A stretch of 64,000 nt of DNA from NCBI GenBank assembly GCA_030704615.1, contig CM060731.1:37510001-37574000 (forward strand), given 5' to 3'. A program made the translations under genes and the position numbers. Every line of letters begins with the position of its first letter. Within the stretch, counting starts at the first letter, position 1. Positions 24,480 to 36,050 of this stretch are shown here, piece after piece. The notes under the pieces are model-generated. The model had not been told where the DNA came from, made no database searches, and was given only the letters and a program-made list of their open reading frames with translations. This stretch comes from Takakia lepidozioides. Its lineage: Eukaryota; Streptophyta; Takakiopsida; Takakiales; Takakiaceae.

Positions 24480-25068
24480 TGAAAGAGTATCTTGTTGTTT
24501 TTGTAGCTAATTAACACATAACTGTCTACACCTCTTTGATAGACAAAATTATTGACAACACACGATTAGCAATGCTATAAGACCTTTACAAAATAACAAT
24601 TAACGCCTAAGGCCTAAACACTTAATTGTGTGTTCTTCATAGAGATTGCCAACACATGCAAACTTACAAAATTTGATACTAAACCTGCACAGAATGACCA
24701 ACTGAATATGCCCAATAATAGGCTATCTTGATGTAACATCTGTAAAATTTAATTAACATATGAGTGTGTTTTTGACATTATTAGCACACATGTCAACTAA
24801 CTTAAGAAAAACTCTACTACCAAACCTATAAATATTCCTAATAAAATAGATTCTTGTTGTTCTTGTATTTGATTATTTAATACAGTACGTGAGTGTGTTT
24901 TGATAGACATTGTCAACATCCCTAGAAACCTAACCCGCTGACAATGACCAGCTAAAAATACCCTATAATAAGCTAATAGATTTTTGTTGTTCCCGCAACT
25001 AATTAATTTATACACCTAAGAGTATTCTTGTGAGCATGTTCTTTATAGACATTGTCAACACACACTTA
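24480..25068. repeat. Degenerate tandem repeat interrupted by the retrotransposon
   Basis: Segments with TTGTTGTT, AATGACCA, and GACATTGTCAACA words recur at roughly 130-190 base spacing. The sequence after the retrotransposon (CTTAGAAACCTAA and on, from 36836) resembles the CCTAGAAACCTAA part near 24919, so the element landed inside this array. Confidence 0.5.
25065..25068. repeat. Left target-site duplication of the retrotransposon
   Basis: CTTA directly precedes the left TG of the element, and CTTA recurs at 36836-36839 directly after the right CA. If the preceding A is counted on both sides the duplication is ACTTA, five bases. Confidence 0.6.
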
Positions 25069-25420
25069 TGTCAAGTTAAATAAGCACAGTGTGAAAACAG
25101 CTAGAATAAAACTAGTTATTTGTATTTAACACTTGGATTTAGGTCAAGTGTTAAATCAGGTGTCAAGTTTAGTTTGACACCTGGTCTGTCTTATCTTCAC
25201 GAGAGCGGCAGTCGCGCGGCTCATCTCTCTCGAGTTGAGCCTGCGCGACCGAGCTCCTTCCTGCGTTTAGAAGCTGTGTGTGTTTATGATGGGAGTGTAG
25301 GTTGTTGTGGGGTGGAGTCCCCATAGCTTGGGGTGCCCTTGGCTCGACTTCTATTTCAAAGAGTGATGATTTTGGTTTCCATGTTTTGTGTCAACAGTGT
25401 GTTAAAGAGTCTTTCTATCA
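25069..25420 (+). repeat. Left LTR, lacking the first 86 bases of the full LTR
   Basis: Begins TGTCAAG and ends TTTCTATCA. It matches 36400-36749 almost exactly, differing only by indels of one or two bases. The 86-base segment that starts the right LTR (36314-36399) is absent here. Confidence 0.85.
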
Positions 25421-28400
25421 CTCGAGAGAGATCACCTCTTACCTGTGAGTGCAAGGTAGGAGTTGAGGGTTAGCACTTGTATGATTACCTGTGTGAGAGT
25501 AGTGCTTAGTTTAAGAAGCTTTAAAAAAATATATATATATATATATGCAGGTTTCGATCAGCGTTGGTTCTGGCATAAGGCCGCCGGGCAGGACGGAGCT
25601 ACACTGCATGGAAGCAGCCTTCGTTTTGGTCAGTGAGGAGATATCATGGTGGAGCAGCAGGATGATGCGCAAATGTAAGGAAAACTGTGTCTGTTGGTAG
25701 CTGCTGACAACCGCAACTCTGTCCCTGGACTTCTTCTCCGGAGGTGGAAGCCTGTGTGCAGCGTGCATGCAAGAGTGTGGTTGTGACAGGGGAACAAGCG
25801 CTTGCGGTTGCATTACTACTGCAAGTTGGGCACTCGGTGCGTCGCTATAACTGCAATTGTACAGGAGCACTGTGAGAGGCAGATTGTTCTGCAGCCTTGC
25901 TATACCTGGTCAGTCCAATGGTGACACATCCATACCTTGTTAAAGCAATATGGACAGTTGTCGATGAGGACGGCTCTATGAAGGACACTGCGAGCTAAGA
26001 AGGGCTCGGGTACAAAAGCACACATTGGAGCGTTTAAGCAAGTTAGGGCGGGAAAAAGAAAAACAGGCCCAAATAGCCAAGCACATGAAGTAGTGAATGT
26101 TGATGGAAGAAACCTGTGACACTCCCATTTTGCTGGAGGAGATCGTTGATTAATTGATGTCCCCGGAGCTTCAGGTGCAGGCCCTACAATCGCTGGCTAA
26201 CAAGACTGATTTACAAGCAAAACCTGCAGGGCAATCTGCCGAGAGCCTCATCTGCTTCTCGGAGGGGTTTCCGTAAATGCCCAGCTTGTGCCCTGCCTGG
26301 GCAATAGGGGGAATCCCGCCTTCAGAACTTGGCTTTGGTGTACCAGAGAACTCTGCAACCTTTGGCGTTCCTTCTTTCCCAGGCCCTTGTGCCGACCTTC
26401 TCCAATGTGTCCTTGTCTCTCTCACCATCTGCTGCCTCGGCAAGCTCGCAGTGGAGACCTGCTTGCGGCTGTTTTCTGGATTTAGAGTGGGTTTGAAGTA
26501 TAGAAAAGAACTTGGAGATTACAGTGGGCAGGTCGCAGCCGGTGCGTCCTTGACGTGGAAGGCCACAACGGAGAGGAATGTGGTAGCCAGGGCTGCTGGA
26601 GATGCCCCAGAGTCAGAGGTCGAGATTGTTCCTGAGGTCACCATCCCAGCCATAGTTTCCCTCAAGTCAAAAGCATAATTGTTAAAGAAGAAGGCTAAAC
26701 GATTGGAGCTTCGAAGGAAGAGGCTGGTGCGCAAGCGCAAGTTAAGGAAGAAAGGCCAATGGCCTCCTTCCAAAATGGCCAAATCAAGAATGTATAGGGC
26801 CTCAGGAGGGTTCAAGGATAAGAAGAAAAGAAAGTTATCACGTCTGCGGGAGGTCCAACAGGTCCAAGGAGCACACGTACAACACCACAGTAGAACCACA
26901 GACATCAAAAAAAAAAAAGGGCAGCTCAATTCTCAAACTTCACACACAACAGGTGTCGCAATCAACGGCCAAGCTCTTGTATGCTCTGCTCTGCTCCTGT
27001 TGTGCTGAATGTTGGTGAAGTGAAGCTGTGGTTTCGATGTGGCAGATGTGTTGTGCAAGTCCAGCAACCATCCACGAATCGTTCGATTGCAGGCCGCCTG
27101 TCCATAAGCCATGAGGGTGTTGCGCAGTGCATCTCTTGATCTGCTCTTGAAATCGCCCCTACCTGGACGAACTACCTGGATGTGTTGGAACTCGTAGGTG
27201 ACTTGGGAGCAGTTATAATGACAAAAGCGTTTTGGTGTTAAAAAAAAAAAAAACAAAGCCTTTTTGATCTAATTTAAATGTTAAAGAGCCTGGTTGGTCA
27301 TATCTTTGTCAAATGGACTCTGTTTGACTCAGTTTTTGGGGGGAATAGCTGCAGAAAGGGGAAATCTACCTACCTAGACCTGGTTTCTGTTTTTGGGACT
27401 CTGCTAAGATCTATGGAATTTTTAGAGTGGGAGTGTGCCATAAAATATCCACAATCTTGTTTCTAGAACCTGTGCTGGCCTATATGAGAGACAAACCTGT
27501 GGATGTACTCCCTGTATGGCTGGGGGAAATGAGGACGTAATTGAAGGGCAGGTCTCTCTCTTAGCCTGTGCACACAAGGGGACAGGATCTATGTTTCCCA
27601 AGGAACTCAGACTGATTTGAGTGGAGAACAGTTGGACGAGTTGATTGCATACTGGGAGTCAGGCATTAGCAGTAGACAACAGACTGCTGCAGTTGGCATT
27701 GAGGGCCTCAATATCGCCTTGGACAGTCAGAACTCTGTTGGAGCCAGCAGTTCTGCAGCTGTAGGTGAAATACCAAAGTGGGTGGAAGCTAGGCTTGGAA
27801 CACAGCCAAAGACAGCCCCGGGGACCAAGTGTTCAGCCACAAGGCCGTGGTGTACTGGAGCAGAGGAGCAGGAGCTACACAAGTTTGTGCAATCAGACAT
27901 GGTTGCAGCCGGATACGCTCTGCACAGGGCAACCACGAGCGGGGGTTCATCAGCAATGACATGTTTGTTGTGCGTGAAGGAGATGCAGTCATTCGCAATG
28001 AGGACACCCGCAACCGTCTCAAAGCTTTCGAGTTGAGAGACTATCAGACCCTACCTTTGTTTTCTTTAGTGTTCAGTGAGCGGGAGATAGGGGAGTATTG
28101 CTTTGTCTCTACCTGGCAAAAAGAGGAGGAGGGTTGGTTAGAGCGAGCTACTGTAGCTTGGGACAAGGTTAGTGGCAGGTTTCTGGACATAGATATACCT
28201 CCTACACCTTACCATCATGCAGAGCGAGGCACTTTGAGAGAAGTCTGGCAGTTGATAGCATAGATCAGGATTAGATCTTGCTTGGTCGGGCTTCTATTCT
28301 TCCCCTCCATCTCTGTACTATTTTCATTACCTTATACTTGTAGTTGCCAAAGCCTCTCTTGGTGGAGGCCAGTCAGTCCGGGGTTTTGGGCTGGGATATT

Positions 28401-28990
28401 CTGCAGGATCAGCGTTGCTGCTGGATTTTGGTGTGGGGGTGTTGATGTTTTGATTCTTGTGTTTGGATCCCCCCCAACACCTGCATGCTTGACTGTGCGC
28501 CATGTTGGTTTTGTGTGGGCGCTTGCTTTCATAGGGATTAGGCCGGATTTGATCACCGGTCAATCCTAGAGTATGCTGTTGGTGGTGAGGCTGGAGTGAT
28601 GACCAGCAAGACCACCAGTGTTTCTTCTATGGTGAGGCTGGGTGATGACCAGCCAACCATAGGAGTTCTTGCGGTGGATGCAGGTGCAGGTGCCCTGAGC
28701 CATTGGGATATGACCCTTAGACTGCAACAGGTGCCCACCCGTGTCACTATTAGATTAGTACTAGAGCCTTATAGTGTCCCTGGAGGAGGTGCACATTGTG
28801 AGTGTCATTACGGAGTTACCCAGGGTTTTGAGGGGAGTACGGCTACAGGCAGTAACAGTGAGAGTGGGTTCACAAGACGAGGTATTCGGTTTAGACCACC
28901 TTCACCGCCACCCTCAATTACTGTAGAGTCAGACACAGGCTCGGAGGCTTCATCAACAGGTGGTGCACTTTCATTCGCCATTGTTGTGGG
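25421..28990 (+). pseudogene. Retrotransposon 5' internal region, uncharacterised open frames before the gag core
   Basis: About 3.5 kb lies between the left LTR and the recognisable gag core. At 26679-26930 one frame encodes a very basic Lys/Arg-rich segment (KKKAKRLELRRKRLVRK and onward). At about 27617-28263 two overlapping frames, joined by a frameshift near 27830, give a coherent-looking stretch including LRDYQTLPLFSLVFSEREIG and a WLERATVAWDKVSG segment. At 28596-29018 there is a Ser/Gly/Thr-rich frame. None is a family I recognise. They could be an N-terminal gag extension or an extra protein. Confidence 0.4.
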
Positions 28991-29119
28991 ACGACATGGA
29001 GGAGATGTATGGAGCTAACCAAGGGGCCTCGTAGGTACTCTGGAGCTGTGGGCACAATCGAGTTGGCTTGACTTATCCAGGAGTTCGACAGCTGGTGTGA
29101 TTTGCAGCAGATGCGCACA

Positions 29120-30060
29120 ATCCACATCTATTCACCCCATTCATGGCGTGGAAGGGACTGTTCCAGCATTTGGAAGGCCCTCCTATGGACGATTACCACG
29201 AGCAGGCAGAGGGAGGACATGAAGCAGAGATTGAGGAGTGGAGGATGTATTGGTCAATGACTACATCTCCATTACTCGAGGCATGACGCGACCAGTAGCT
29301 GCATCAGTACCAATAGCTCCCACTGCCAGCACTAGTAGTGGAGCAGGGTAGTGCTGGGTACTTCTGCAGGGGATACCAGTTCAGAAGGTGCTACTACTAC
29401 TCCTGCCACAGCTACAACACATGTGCCTAGATTCAAACCGGGTGGTGGAGTTCTTCCAGGAGTTGCGGAGGAACTACCAAGGTGTACGGACAAGAGAAGC
29501 TGCGAAGTTGCAAGACTTCCAGCGAAACCCAGTGAGAGCCTGCGAGAGGAGTACACTCGTATGAGAGGCGCTGATAAGTGTGACCCAAGGGGTTACTGAA
29601 GCTCAGGCAATCCAGTTTTGGTATGAATTCTGGAAAGGAGCTCAAGAGAAGGGTGCGAGATGCAAACCTGTTACAAGCAGCCCAACCACATTAGCAGATG
29701 TGTTTCTGCTGGCTGAGCGGATTGAGCTCAACATGGTGGAGGAAGCGAGTTGTTAACAATTGGATTTGGTAAAGGACATGCCTGTACGGGGCACAGTGTG
29801 TCAAGCCCACAAGCACAAGGGACTGCCCAACAGCTGCCCACAAGGGCAGGGGGGTGCATGGAGTTGAGAGGCCCGTGGCATCTTTTGCAGGCCAACAGCA
29901 ACCAGGGGTGATGTTGGACATGTGGAGGACCCCATGTCAAGAGAGATTGCCCAGAGAGTGGCAGAAGGCCGGCACAAGCAAAGCCTGACAGTTGCAGTGT
30001 GGGCATTGTGGCAAGTATGGGCATGGAGATGCCAGTGTTATGACTTGCATCCTGAGTTGC
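29120..30060 (+). pseudogene. Retrotransposon gag core with two CCHC zinc knuckles, frameshifted
   Basis: Gag forms the particle and packages RNA. A capsid-like segment around 29435-29750 includes FFQELRRNYQG and, in another frame, EAQAIQFWYEFWKGAQEKG and TLADVFLLAE, typical of plant Ty3/gypsy gag. The first zinc knuckle at 29912-29950 reads CWTCGGPHVKRDC (spacing 2-3-4). The second starts at 29998, CGHCGKYGHGDA, and loses its last cysteine to a frameshift. At least three frameshifts split the region. Confidence 0.7.
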
Positions 30061-30942
30061 GCCCAGGCCAGTTCCAAGGGAAACAATGGTGGCCGGGGGC
30101 GAGGTGTAACCAGCCCAAAGAGGACGGGTGGTCGGGCACGAGGGCAGGCCAAGGGCAACCTCCACATGGCCAAGGACGCGGAGGTCAGGGTGTGACCAAG
30201 GCATGGCCAATCGGCTTCAGCAGTAGAGCAGAGGCTCGCTGCCATGGCTATAGCTCAGGCGGTACCGGCTCCCAGGCGGGGAGGCCCCATCCTGCCTCCT
30301 GAGGGAGGAGATATGGGAGGAATGGGAATTCATGTGCGGAGCAGCACTACATTAGAGCAGGGGTGGAGTCGCTGCAGCCGTGACTCGAGGAGCAACACGA
30401 GTTCCTGAGCCACGAGGTGCAGAGGTGGAGTGGATCCACAACGTGGGGAGGCAAGCCGTCAGGCAAGGCTTTGCCTCAGTCATTCACCTGGCGGAGACAG
30501 TGTCAACGCCATCCATGGCACCTAGTTCTCGCCCGACTGTTACCGAGGCGGAGGTTACTATGCCATTGGGAAGAGCTACCCGTGCGCACTGACACCTACT
30601 ACCAAGGCTAGTGCAGCCGGTGTGGTTATTGGGAGCAGCCACCTCGTGTGTCAAGCCCCACTGTTCTCGGCGACCATGATTGCGACCGGGAGTGAGACCA
30701 GCTGCAGTGTTCAGACTAGCAGCAACACTCTGCGAGAGTGGAGAGGTCACTTCATCTTCTGCGGAGTTAGTAGTAAAAGGTGTAGTGACAGAGGGATCCT
30801 CGATTTGAGGGTCAAGACTGCCACGGCAGCGCCCTGGCAAGCTGCAGCTGCCAGATTGACGGAGCTGCCAGCTAGGCCAGCCTTTGAGCGCGCCATGTGA
30901 CACTGGAGTTGTCTTGTTAGACAACCAGGGAGGCATTTTCAC

Positions 30943-31260
30943 TTGAGTGGACCGGCAGGCAAGCAGTACCGGCCACTGCGGGTCTTGTTGGACTCAGGAG
31001 CTCAGCCACTGATGTGGGCAGAGCTGCTATGCAGGTTTGGGCCTCATGGAGGCGGATATGGAGCCTTGTCCTTTCCAGATACAGACATCTCTGGGAGGAT
31101 CAGAGCAGGCTGCCGGCATGACCCGGCATCAGTTGGCTATTAGACTGCAGCCGGATCATCCTGTAGATGGCTCAGTGATGCGAGCCAAGGCCATTGTGAC
31201 AGACGCGGTCTCTTACGATGTGTCCTCGTTGGTGGGTAGTGTTTAACCCCATGGGCTCAC
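30943..31260 (+). pseudogene. Retrotransposon aspartic protease, frameshifted
   Basis: The catalytic triplet D-S-G appears in LRVLLDSGAQ at about 30991-30999, preceded by the usual YRPLRVLLDSG context. A following segment in another frame (RLQPDHPVDGSVMRAKAIV, then TDAVSYDV) resembles the retropepsin C-terminal half with its strand and turn. This would process the polyprotein. The frame breaks shortly after the catalytic triplet. Confidence 0.65.
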
Positions 31261-31689
31261 CCTGGATTCTGGGAGGAGTCAGCATCTACAGGCCTGGATG
31301 GCAGTCAGGGGATGGTCGCCGTGCAAGCTCCCTGTGGACATTCCTGGGGGGTATTGCAGCTGCTCAGCGGGGCAAGATGCAACACTAGCCGCCTTCACAG
31401 CTGCAGAGAGTCAGCTGGCCTGGAGAGTTGCTGGAAGGCAATGCCATGCAGAGGATGTGCCACATCCAGCAGAGCAGGATGACATGCATGGAACGGCGGA
31501 GTTGCCTGCCATGGTTGCTCACACTCCGTTGTGGGGTACGAGCAAGGATTTGCAGCACGCTGCTGATGGAGGGTGTGCAACAAGCTTGGGTAGAAGCTTT
31601 TGTACCGTCAGGAGAGGAGGAGAGTGCGGTGATTGCACCAGGGCCACCTCAGTTGTCGCCATTGGACACCACACCTCTTGTGTGGCAGC

Positions 31690-32946
31690 GACCGGATGAA
31701 GGCATTGCCTTCTGGACTTATTTGGCGGGATCAGCACTGGATTGGCTGCAGTGCTGCAGGCAGGTGTACGAGTTCGACGTTACCTGTATGTGGAGAGGGA
31801 TGAGACTGCACGACGCGTCTCACTGCGCCATGTTGCTCAGATGGTGCAGCAGCACCTGAGTTGTTGCCGTGTCTGCAGTTCGTGGATATCAGCAAGCCTT
31901 GCCAGCAGACATTGCGTTGCTGGGGGCGCAGGATTTGGAGCGGGTTGGCTCCATTGATCTGGTAGTGGCAGGTTGGCCCTGCCAAGGGCATTCATCAGCC
32001 GGGCATGGCAATGGATTGCGAGACTCGAGGACGGGTCTGTTTTGGGAGATGGTGCGGATTTTGCGCCACTTGCAGCTTCATCAAGCTGTATCTCCGGCAT
32101 ACATCTTGGAGAATGTGCCACTGATGGGTGATTCTCGGGCCAGGGTGATGGCCAGTGTGCATCAAGTCCGGTCGTGGCTTGGGTCAGCAGTATTGCTGGA
32201 TGCAGCTGCAGTGGGGTCACGGGCTCATCGTCCACGACTATGGTGGACTAACTTGATGCCACCCGCACTGCTCAAGCGTGCATTTGATGGGGTGCAGCGG
32301 CCAGCACACCTCACCGTGGATGGCATTTTGGACACAGGAAGGCAGTCTCAACGTGTGAGACACGATGACCGTTCGCCTTTGGCAGTGGTCAACAGGTGGG
32401 TCAACCACGAGCAGCATTACCTACACTGCTCAGCTTCCCAGGATCCCATGCTTTTCGGGATGGTGGACCTGGCCTCCTGTGGGATGCTCAGTTGCAACAG
32501 TTAGTGGAGCCTAATGCCGACGAGCGAGAGCGGGCTATGGGGTTTCCACTGGGACCACGGCGGTGCCTTCTCTTTCTGAGGCATCACGTCGTCAGGTGTT
32601 GGGGCAAGCAATGGATCTCAATTGCTTGACCTGGATTGTCAGCTTGGCTATGGCTGAGCAACGTAGAGTGCGGAGTGCACTTCCCTTGATGGTCTCTCTG
32701 CCTACCGAGACGGTACAGGCAGCGAGTGGGGGCGAGCCGGTGAGGACCACGAGGTGTAGACATCCATGGCACATGTGGGAGGTGCTCGAGGTTCAGAGGG
32801 AGTTGGCAGCGAAGGCAGCTGTGATGGATGAGGTTGGGGATTCTTCTCGGGATGAGGAGGTTCTCAATGATGAGATGATGGGGCAGGATGAGGCCTTGTC
32901 ATTGACTGAGCAGGAAGGGGGTACTGCTCAAGAGGTTGCAGCATAG
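31690..32946 (+). pseudogene. C5-cytosine DNA methyltransferase domain inside the retrotransposon, frameshifted
   Basis: The domain would transfer a methyl group from S-adenosylmethionine to cytosine C5 in DNA. Motifs occur in the canonical order: motif I LLDLFGGISTG at 31709-31741, a YLYVERD segment (motif II-like), motif IV GWPCQGHS at 31971-31994 with the catalytic Cys at 31980-31982, a GLRDSRTGLFWE segment, motif VI ENV at 32109-32117, motif VIII RPR at 32229-32237, and motif IX/X-like AMGFPLG near 32537 followed by VLGQAMDLNCLTWIVS. Three frames are used, with breaks near 31860, in 32465-32520 and near 32550. An acidic tail follows to 32946. It lies between protease and reverse transcriptase. 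Order I to X is unlike plant DRM enzymes, whose motifs are rearranged, and is closer to DNMT3-type or bacterial enzymes. Length and motif set are complete apart from frameshifts. Confidence 0.85.
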
Positions 32947-33079
32947 CAACCACCGGGACGCGTCCTCTACCTCTAAGCCCACTGGACTTAAGGTTGCAGT
33001 TACGGAGGACAATTGGGAGCCTGATATGGACCCATTGTCACCGGAGGAGAGAGACGACGTATACGGCGGTTCCTGAGGG

Positions 33080-34435
33080 CTTACAGGAATTGCTTTGCCT
33101 TCAGTTTGAAGGACTTGGGAGCACTGAAGGGTCAAGAGATCCGTATTGAGTTGGCCACTGACACGCCAATCTTTCGGAGACCCTATAGATACAGTGACAT
33201 GGAGAGGTCTTTGATTCAGATGAGGACTCAAGATCTCTGGGAGGCAGGTTTGGTGGAGCTCTCTGGTGGAGAGTATGCTTCAGCCACAGTGATGCCAGCT
33301 AAGAAGGATGTCTATGGCAATTGGACGGAGAGACGTATGTGCGGTGATTACCGGCCTGTAAATCGTCAGACCAAGTCCGATAGGTATGCCATGCCAACAC
33401 CAGAGGAGATCTTTGATGCCATTGGGCATTCCAAGTCTTTAGCACGTTGGATTTACGATCCGGATATCACCAGTTGCCGATCAAGGAGGCGGATAAGCAA
33501 AAGACGGCATTCTGGGGGATCAATGAGCACGGGAAGGATTGCCTATACCAGTGGCGGTTCTTACCATTTGGGCTTAAAAACGCTCCCGCTGAGTTTCAAA
33601 GAGTCATGGACAGGATTCTAGCAGGGGTGGAGTTTGCTCGGTGCTACATAGATGACATCATCATCTTAGTGCTACGGTGGAGGAGCATGAGAGACACCTT
33701 CAGGGGGTATTTGAGCGCTTGAGGACGCACGGATTGAAGTTACATCCGGGCAAGTGCAAGTTTTTCCACAACCAGATTGAGTATCTGGGTCACATGATAT
33801 ATCCTGGAGGATTGGGGGTACAGCAGACTAAGGTAGAGTCCATTGCACAGGTTCCACGCCCCACGGATGTGAGCCGAGTTCGAGCTTTCATGGGGTTAGC
33901 AAACTATTACAGACGGTTTGTTAAGGGATTTAGTGCCATTGCAAAGGCTCTAACCAAGCTGACCAAGGTGGACCAGGAGTGGCAGTGGGAAGATGAGCAA
34001 GAACAAGCTTTTCAAGAGCTCAAGGCGAGGTTGACCTCGGCGCCCATCTTGAGACGACCTATCAGGGGGCGTCCTTTTCAGCTGCATACAGATTGGAGCA
34101 TGCTGGGGCTTGGAGCGGTGCTCACACAGGTGGATGATGAGGGAAGAGAGTTCGTAGTGGCTTATGCTAGCCGCTCGAACAATGCTGCAGAGTCTAAGTA
34201 TAGCTCATATGAGGGAGAATGCTTAGCTGCAGTGTGGGCCGTGGCACACTTCAGGTGCTATCTATACGGCAATCTCTTCACCCTTGTCACGGATCACCAA
34301 CCACTCAAGTGGTTGATGGAGTCAGACAAGCTTACGGGGAAGCTTGCACGGTGGGCACTCATCCTTCAGAGTATGACTTTCAGGTGGTGCATCGACCGGG
34401 TTTGGTCAATCGAAATGCAGATGGGTTGAGTCGCA
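33080..34435 (+). pseudogene. Retrotransposon reverse transcriptase and RNase H, frameshifted
   Basis: Copies element RNA to DNA and removes the RNA strand. Visible motifs: CGDYRPVNRQT, then LRSGYHQLPI, QWRFLPFGLKNAPAEFQ, and the catalytic YIDD at 33645-33656. A connection region follows with IEYLGHMI and FMGLANYYRRF. RNase H shows LHTDWSMLGLGAVL, a YSSYEGECLA segment and VTDHQPLKWL. Single-base frameshifts occur near 33445, 33670 and 34385; each joins two frames of an otherwise normal Ty3/gypsy sequence. Confidence 0.9.
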
Positions 34436-34779
34436 ATCCATGCACGAGCCAGCAGGATGACACTGGAGCTCGGTGGCATGGTGAGACGGACGAGGAGATG
34501 GTGCCCGGATGGCATGCATCTGCATTTCTGTGTATTTGGCAGCGGAAGGCCAGGTTGGACCTACAACAGGGATGACTGTAGATCAAGTGTCTGAGGACCC
34601 TGAGGCCAGCAATGAGCAGGGTGGCGCCAAAGATATACATGAGGATTCAGTTGTGTTGGAACCTCCGCAGTGGAGACACGGCAGCCACTATGACTGCCAA
34701 GGAGAGGGATCGGATCCTACAACGAGCCAAGAGGTTCAGTGGGAGGGGACACACCTGCTCCGAGTGTGGGAGGATGGTC

Positions 34780-35900
34780 GAGTGAGGATTGTGCCTCACC
34801 CAACACAGCGGGCACGGTTAGTGCGGCATGCCCATGAGGAGTTGGGGCATTTTGGGGTGCGACGCACTCATAGTCTACTGCAGGGGCAGTATTGGTGGCG
34901 TGGTATGCACACAGAGGTGCAACACTTTGTGGCTAGGTGCATGGTGTGTGACATTCAACGCCCCTACTCCACAATTGCACCCTCTTCCGATCATGGGATT
35001 GGGCTACAGGTGGAGTCTTGACTTCGCAGGGCCGTTGCCACTGACCATGCGCCACAACAAGTACGTGTTGGTGATGGTGGAGCACTTCTCCAAGTGGATT
35101 TGAATTGGTTCCATTGCCTGATAAGGCTAGTGAGGGAGCTGCGTATGCATTCCTGGATTGTGTGCTTAGCCGATTCGGTGCTCCAGCTGAGGTACTCACG
35201 GACCAAGGGAGAGAGTTCTTGGGGGAGTTTCAGGCTTTGTGTGACAAGCCTTGATAGACCACCGCACCACTTCTCGGGATCATCCTGAAGCCGATGGCTT
35301 GGCAGAGAGAGTTGTTCAGACAGTAAAGAGGGGTTTGCGCAAGTATGGCTTGCAGAAGGGACACCTAGGAGATTGGGACCTTCAGTTACCCTGGTTAGCC
35401 ATGGGCTACAGGTTCAGCAAGCAAGCATCACTTGCCTCCTTCTCACCATACTTTCTTCTCTTTGGCCGAGAGCCGGATTTGCCTACATCCATTCGCAGAG
35501 AAGCTGCTACAGTTCTTAACCTTGACGATCCGGACGTGTGGGCACGTGCATGTGAGCAGCGTGCAGAGTTGTTCAAGAGAGTCATGCCATGGCTTTCGAG
35601 AACCTTGCCATTGCACAACACCGTGATACGTTGAGGTATGCTACCATACGTGGTGGGGGCTATCGTCCTGGGGTTCGGAGATTCAACCCTGGTGACTATG
35701 TCTATCTGCAGCAGACTGCTCCTACGACCCTGGATGTGACTGCAGGACGTGTTATTTTGAGGGTTCGAGAGGTCTTGCCCTCAGGCGTCTTGGTCTTGGA
35801 GGGTCGGGATGGCATCACTTGGAAGGACCATGTGCGTAATTGTGCGCCATGTCACCTTCCGAATGTCGATGGCAGGATTGACCCAAACCTGGCAGTGGTA
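34780..35900 (+). pseudogene. Retrotransposon integrase, frameshifted
   Basis: Inserts the DNA copy. The N-terminal zinc-binding module is seen (HEELGHFGVRRTH, then CMVCDIQRP). The catalytic core shows SLDFAGPLP (first Asp) near 35020, a second Asp in a LTDQGREFLGEF-type segment near 35195-35230 in a different frame, and the Glu in HPEADGLAERVVQTVK near 35280. The C-terminal module (FNPGDYVYLQ, then VLPSGVLVLEGRDG) continues into the PHD finger. Frameshifts occur near 34990, 35100, 35245 and 35585. Confidence 0.85.
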
Positions 35901-35915
35901 TCTGCAGGTTTGAGG

Positions 35916-36050
35916 TGCATGTTGTGTGGGTCTGCTAAAGGGGCAGCCACCATGCTGGTATGTGATCGGTGCTCTAGAGGTTGGCATATGGGATGCTTGA
36001 CTCCACCTCTTGAGATGGTTCCGGATGGGGATTGGTTATGTCCACATTGC
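35916..36050 (+). CDS. PHD finger at the C-terminus of the integrase frame
   Basis: The open frame that begins at 35589 and ends at the stop at 36057-36059 carries a complete C4HC3 zinc finger: pairs CMLC and CDRC, then GWHMGC, and a DWLCPHC end, with the conserved Trp two residues before the seventh ligand. PHD fingers of this form usually bind the histone H3 tail. Its position after the integrase C-terminal module matches where chromoviruses carry a chromodomain, so a role in choosing insertion sites is a reasonable inference. Confidence 0.85.

Noticed and set aside
25511-25870. 119-codon minus-strand frame near the left LTR
   Set aside because: It is antisense to the retrotransposon, ends in an AT-run-encoded Ile/Tyr repeat and has no family resemblance.
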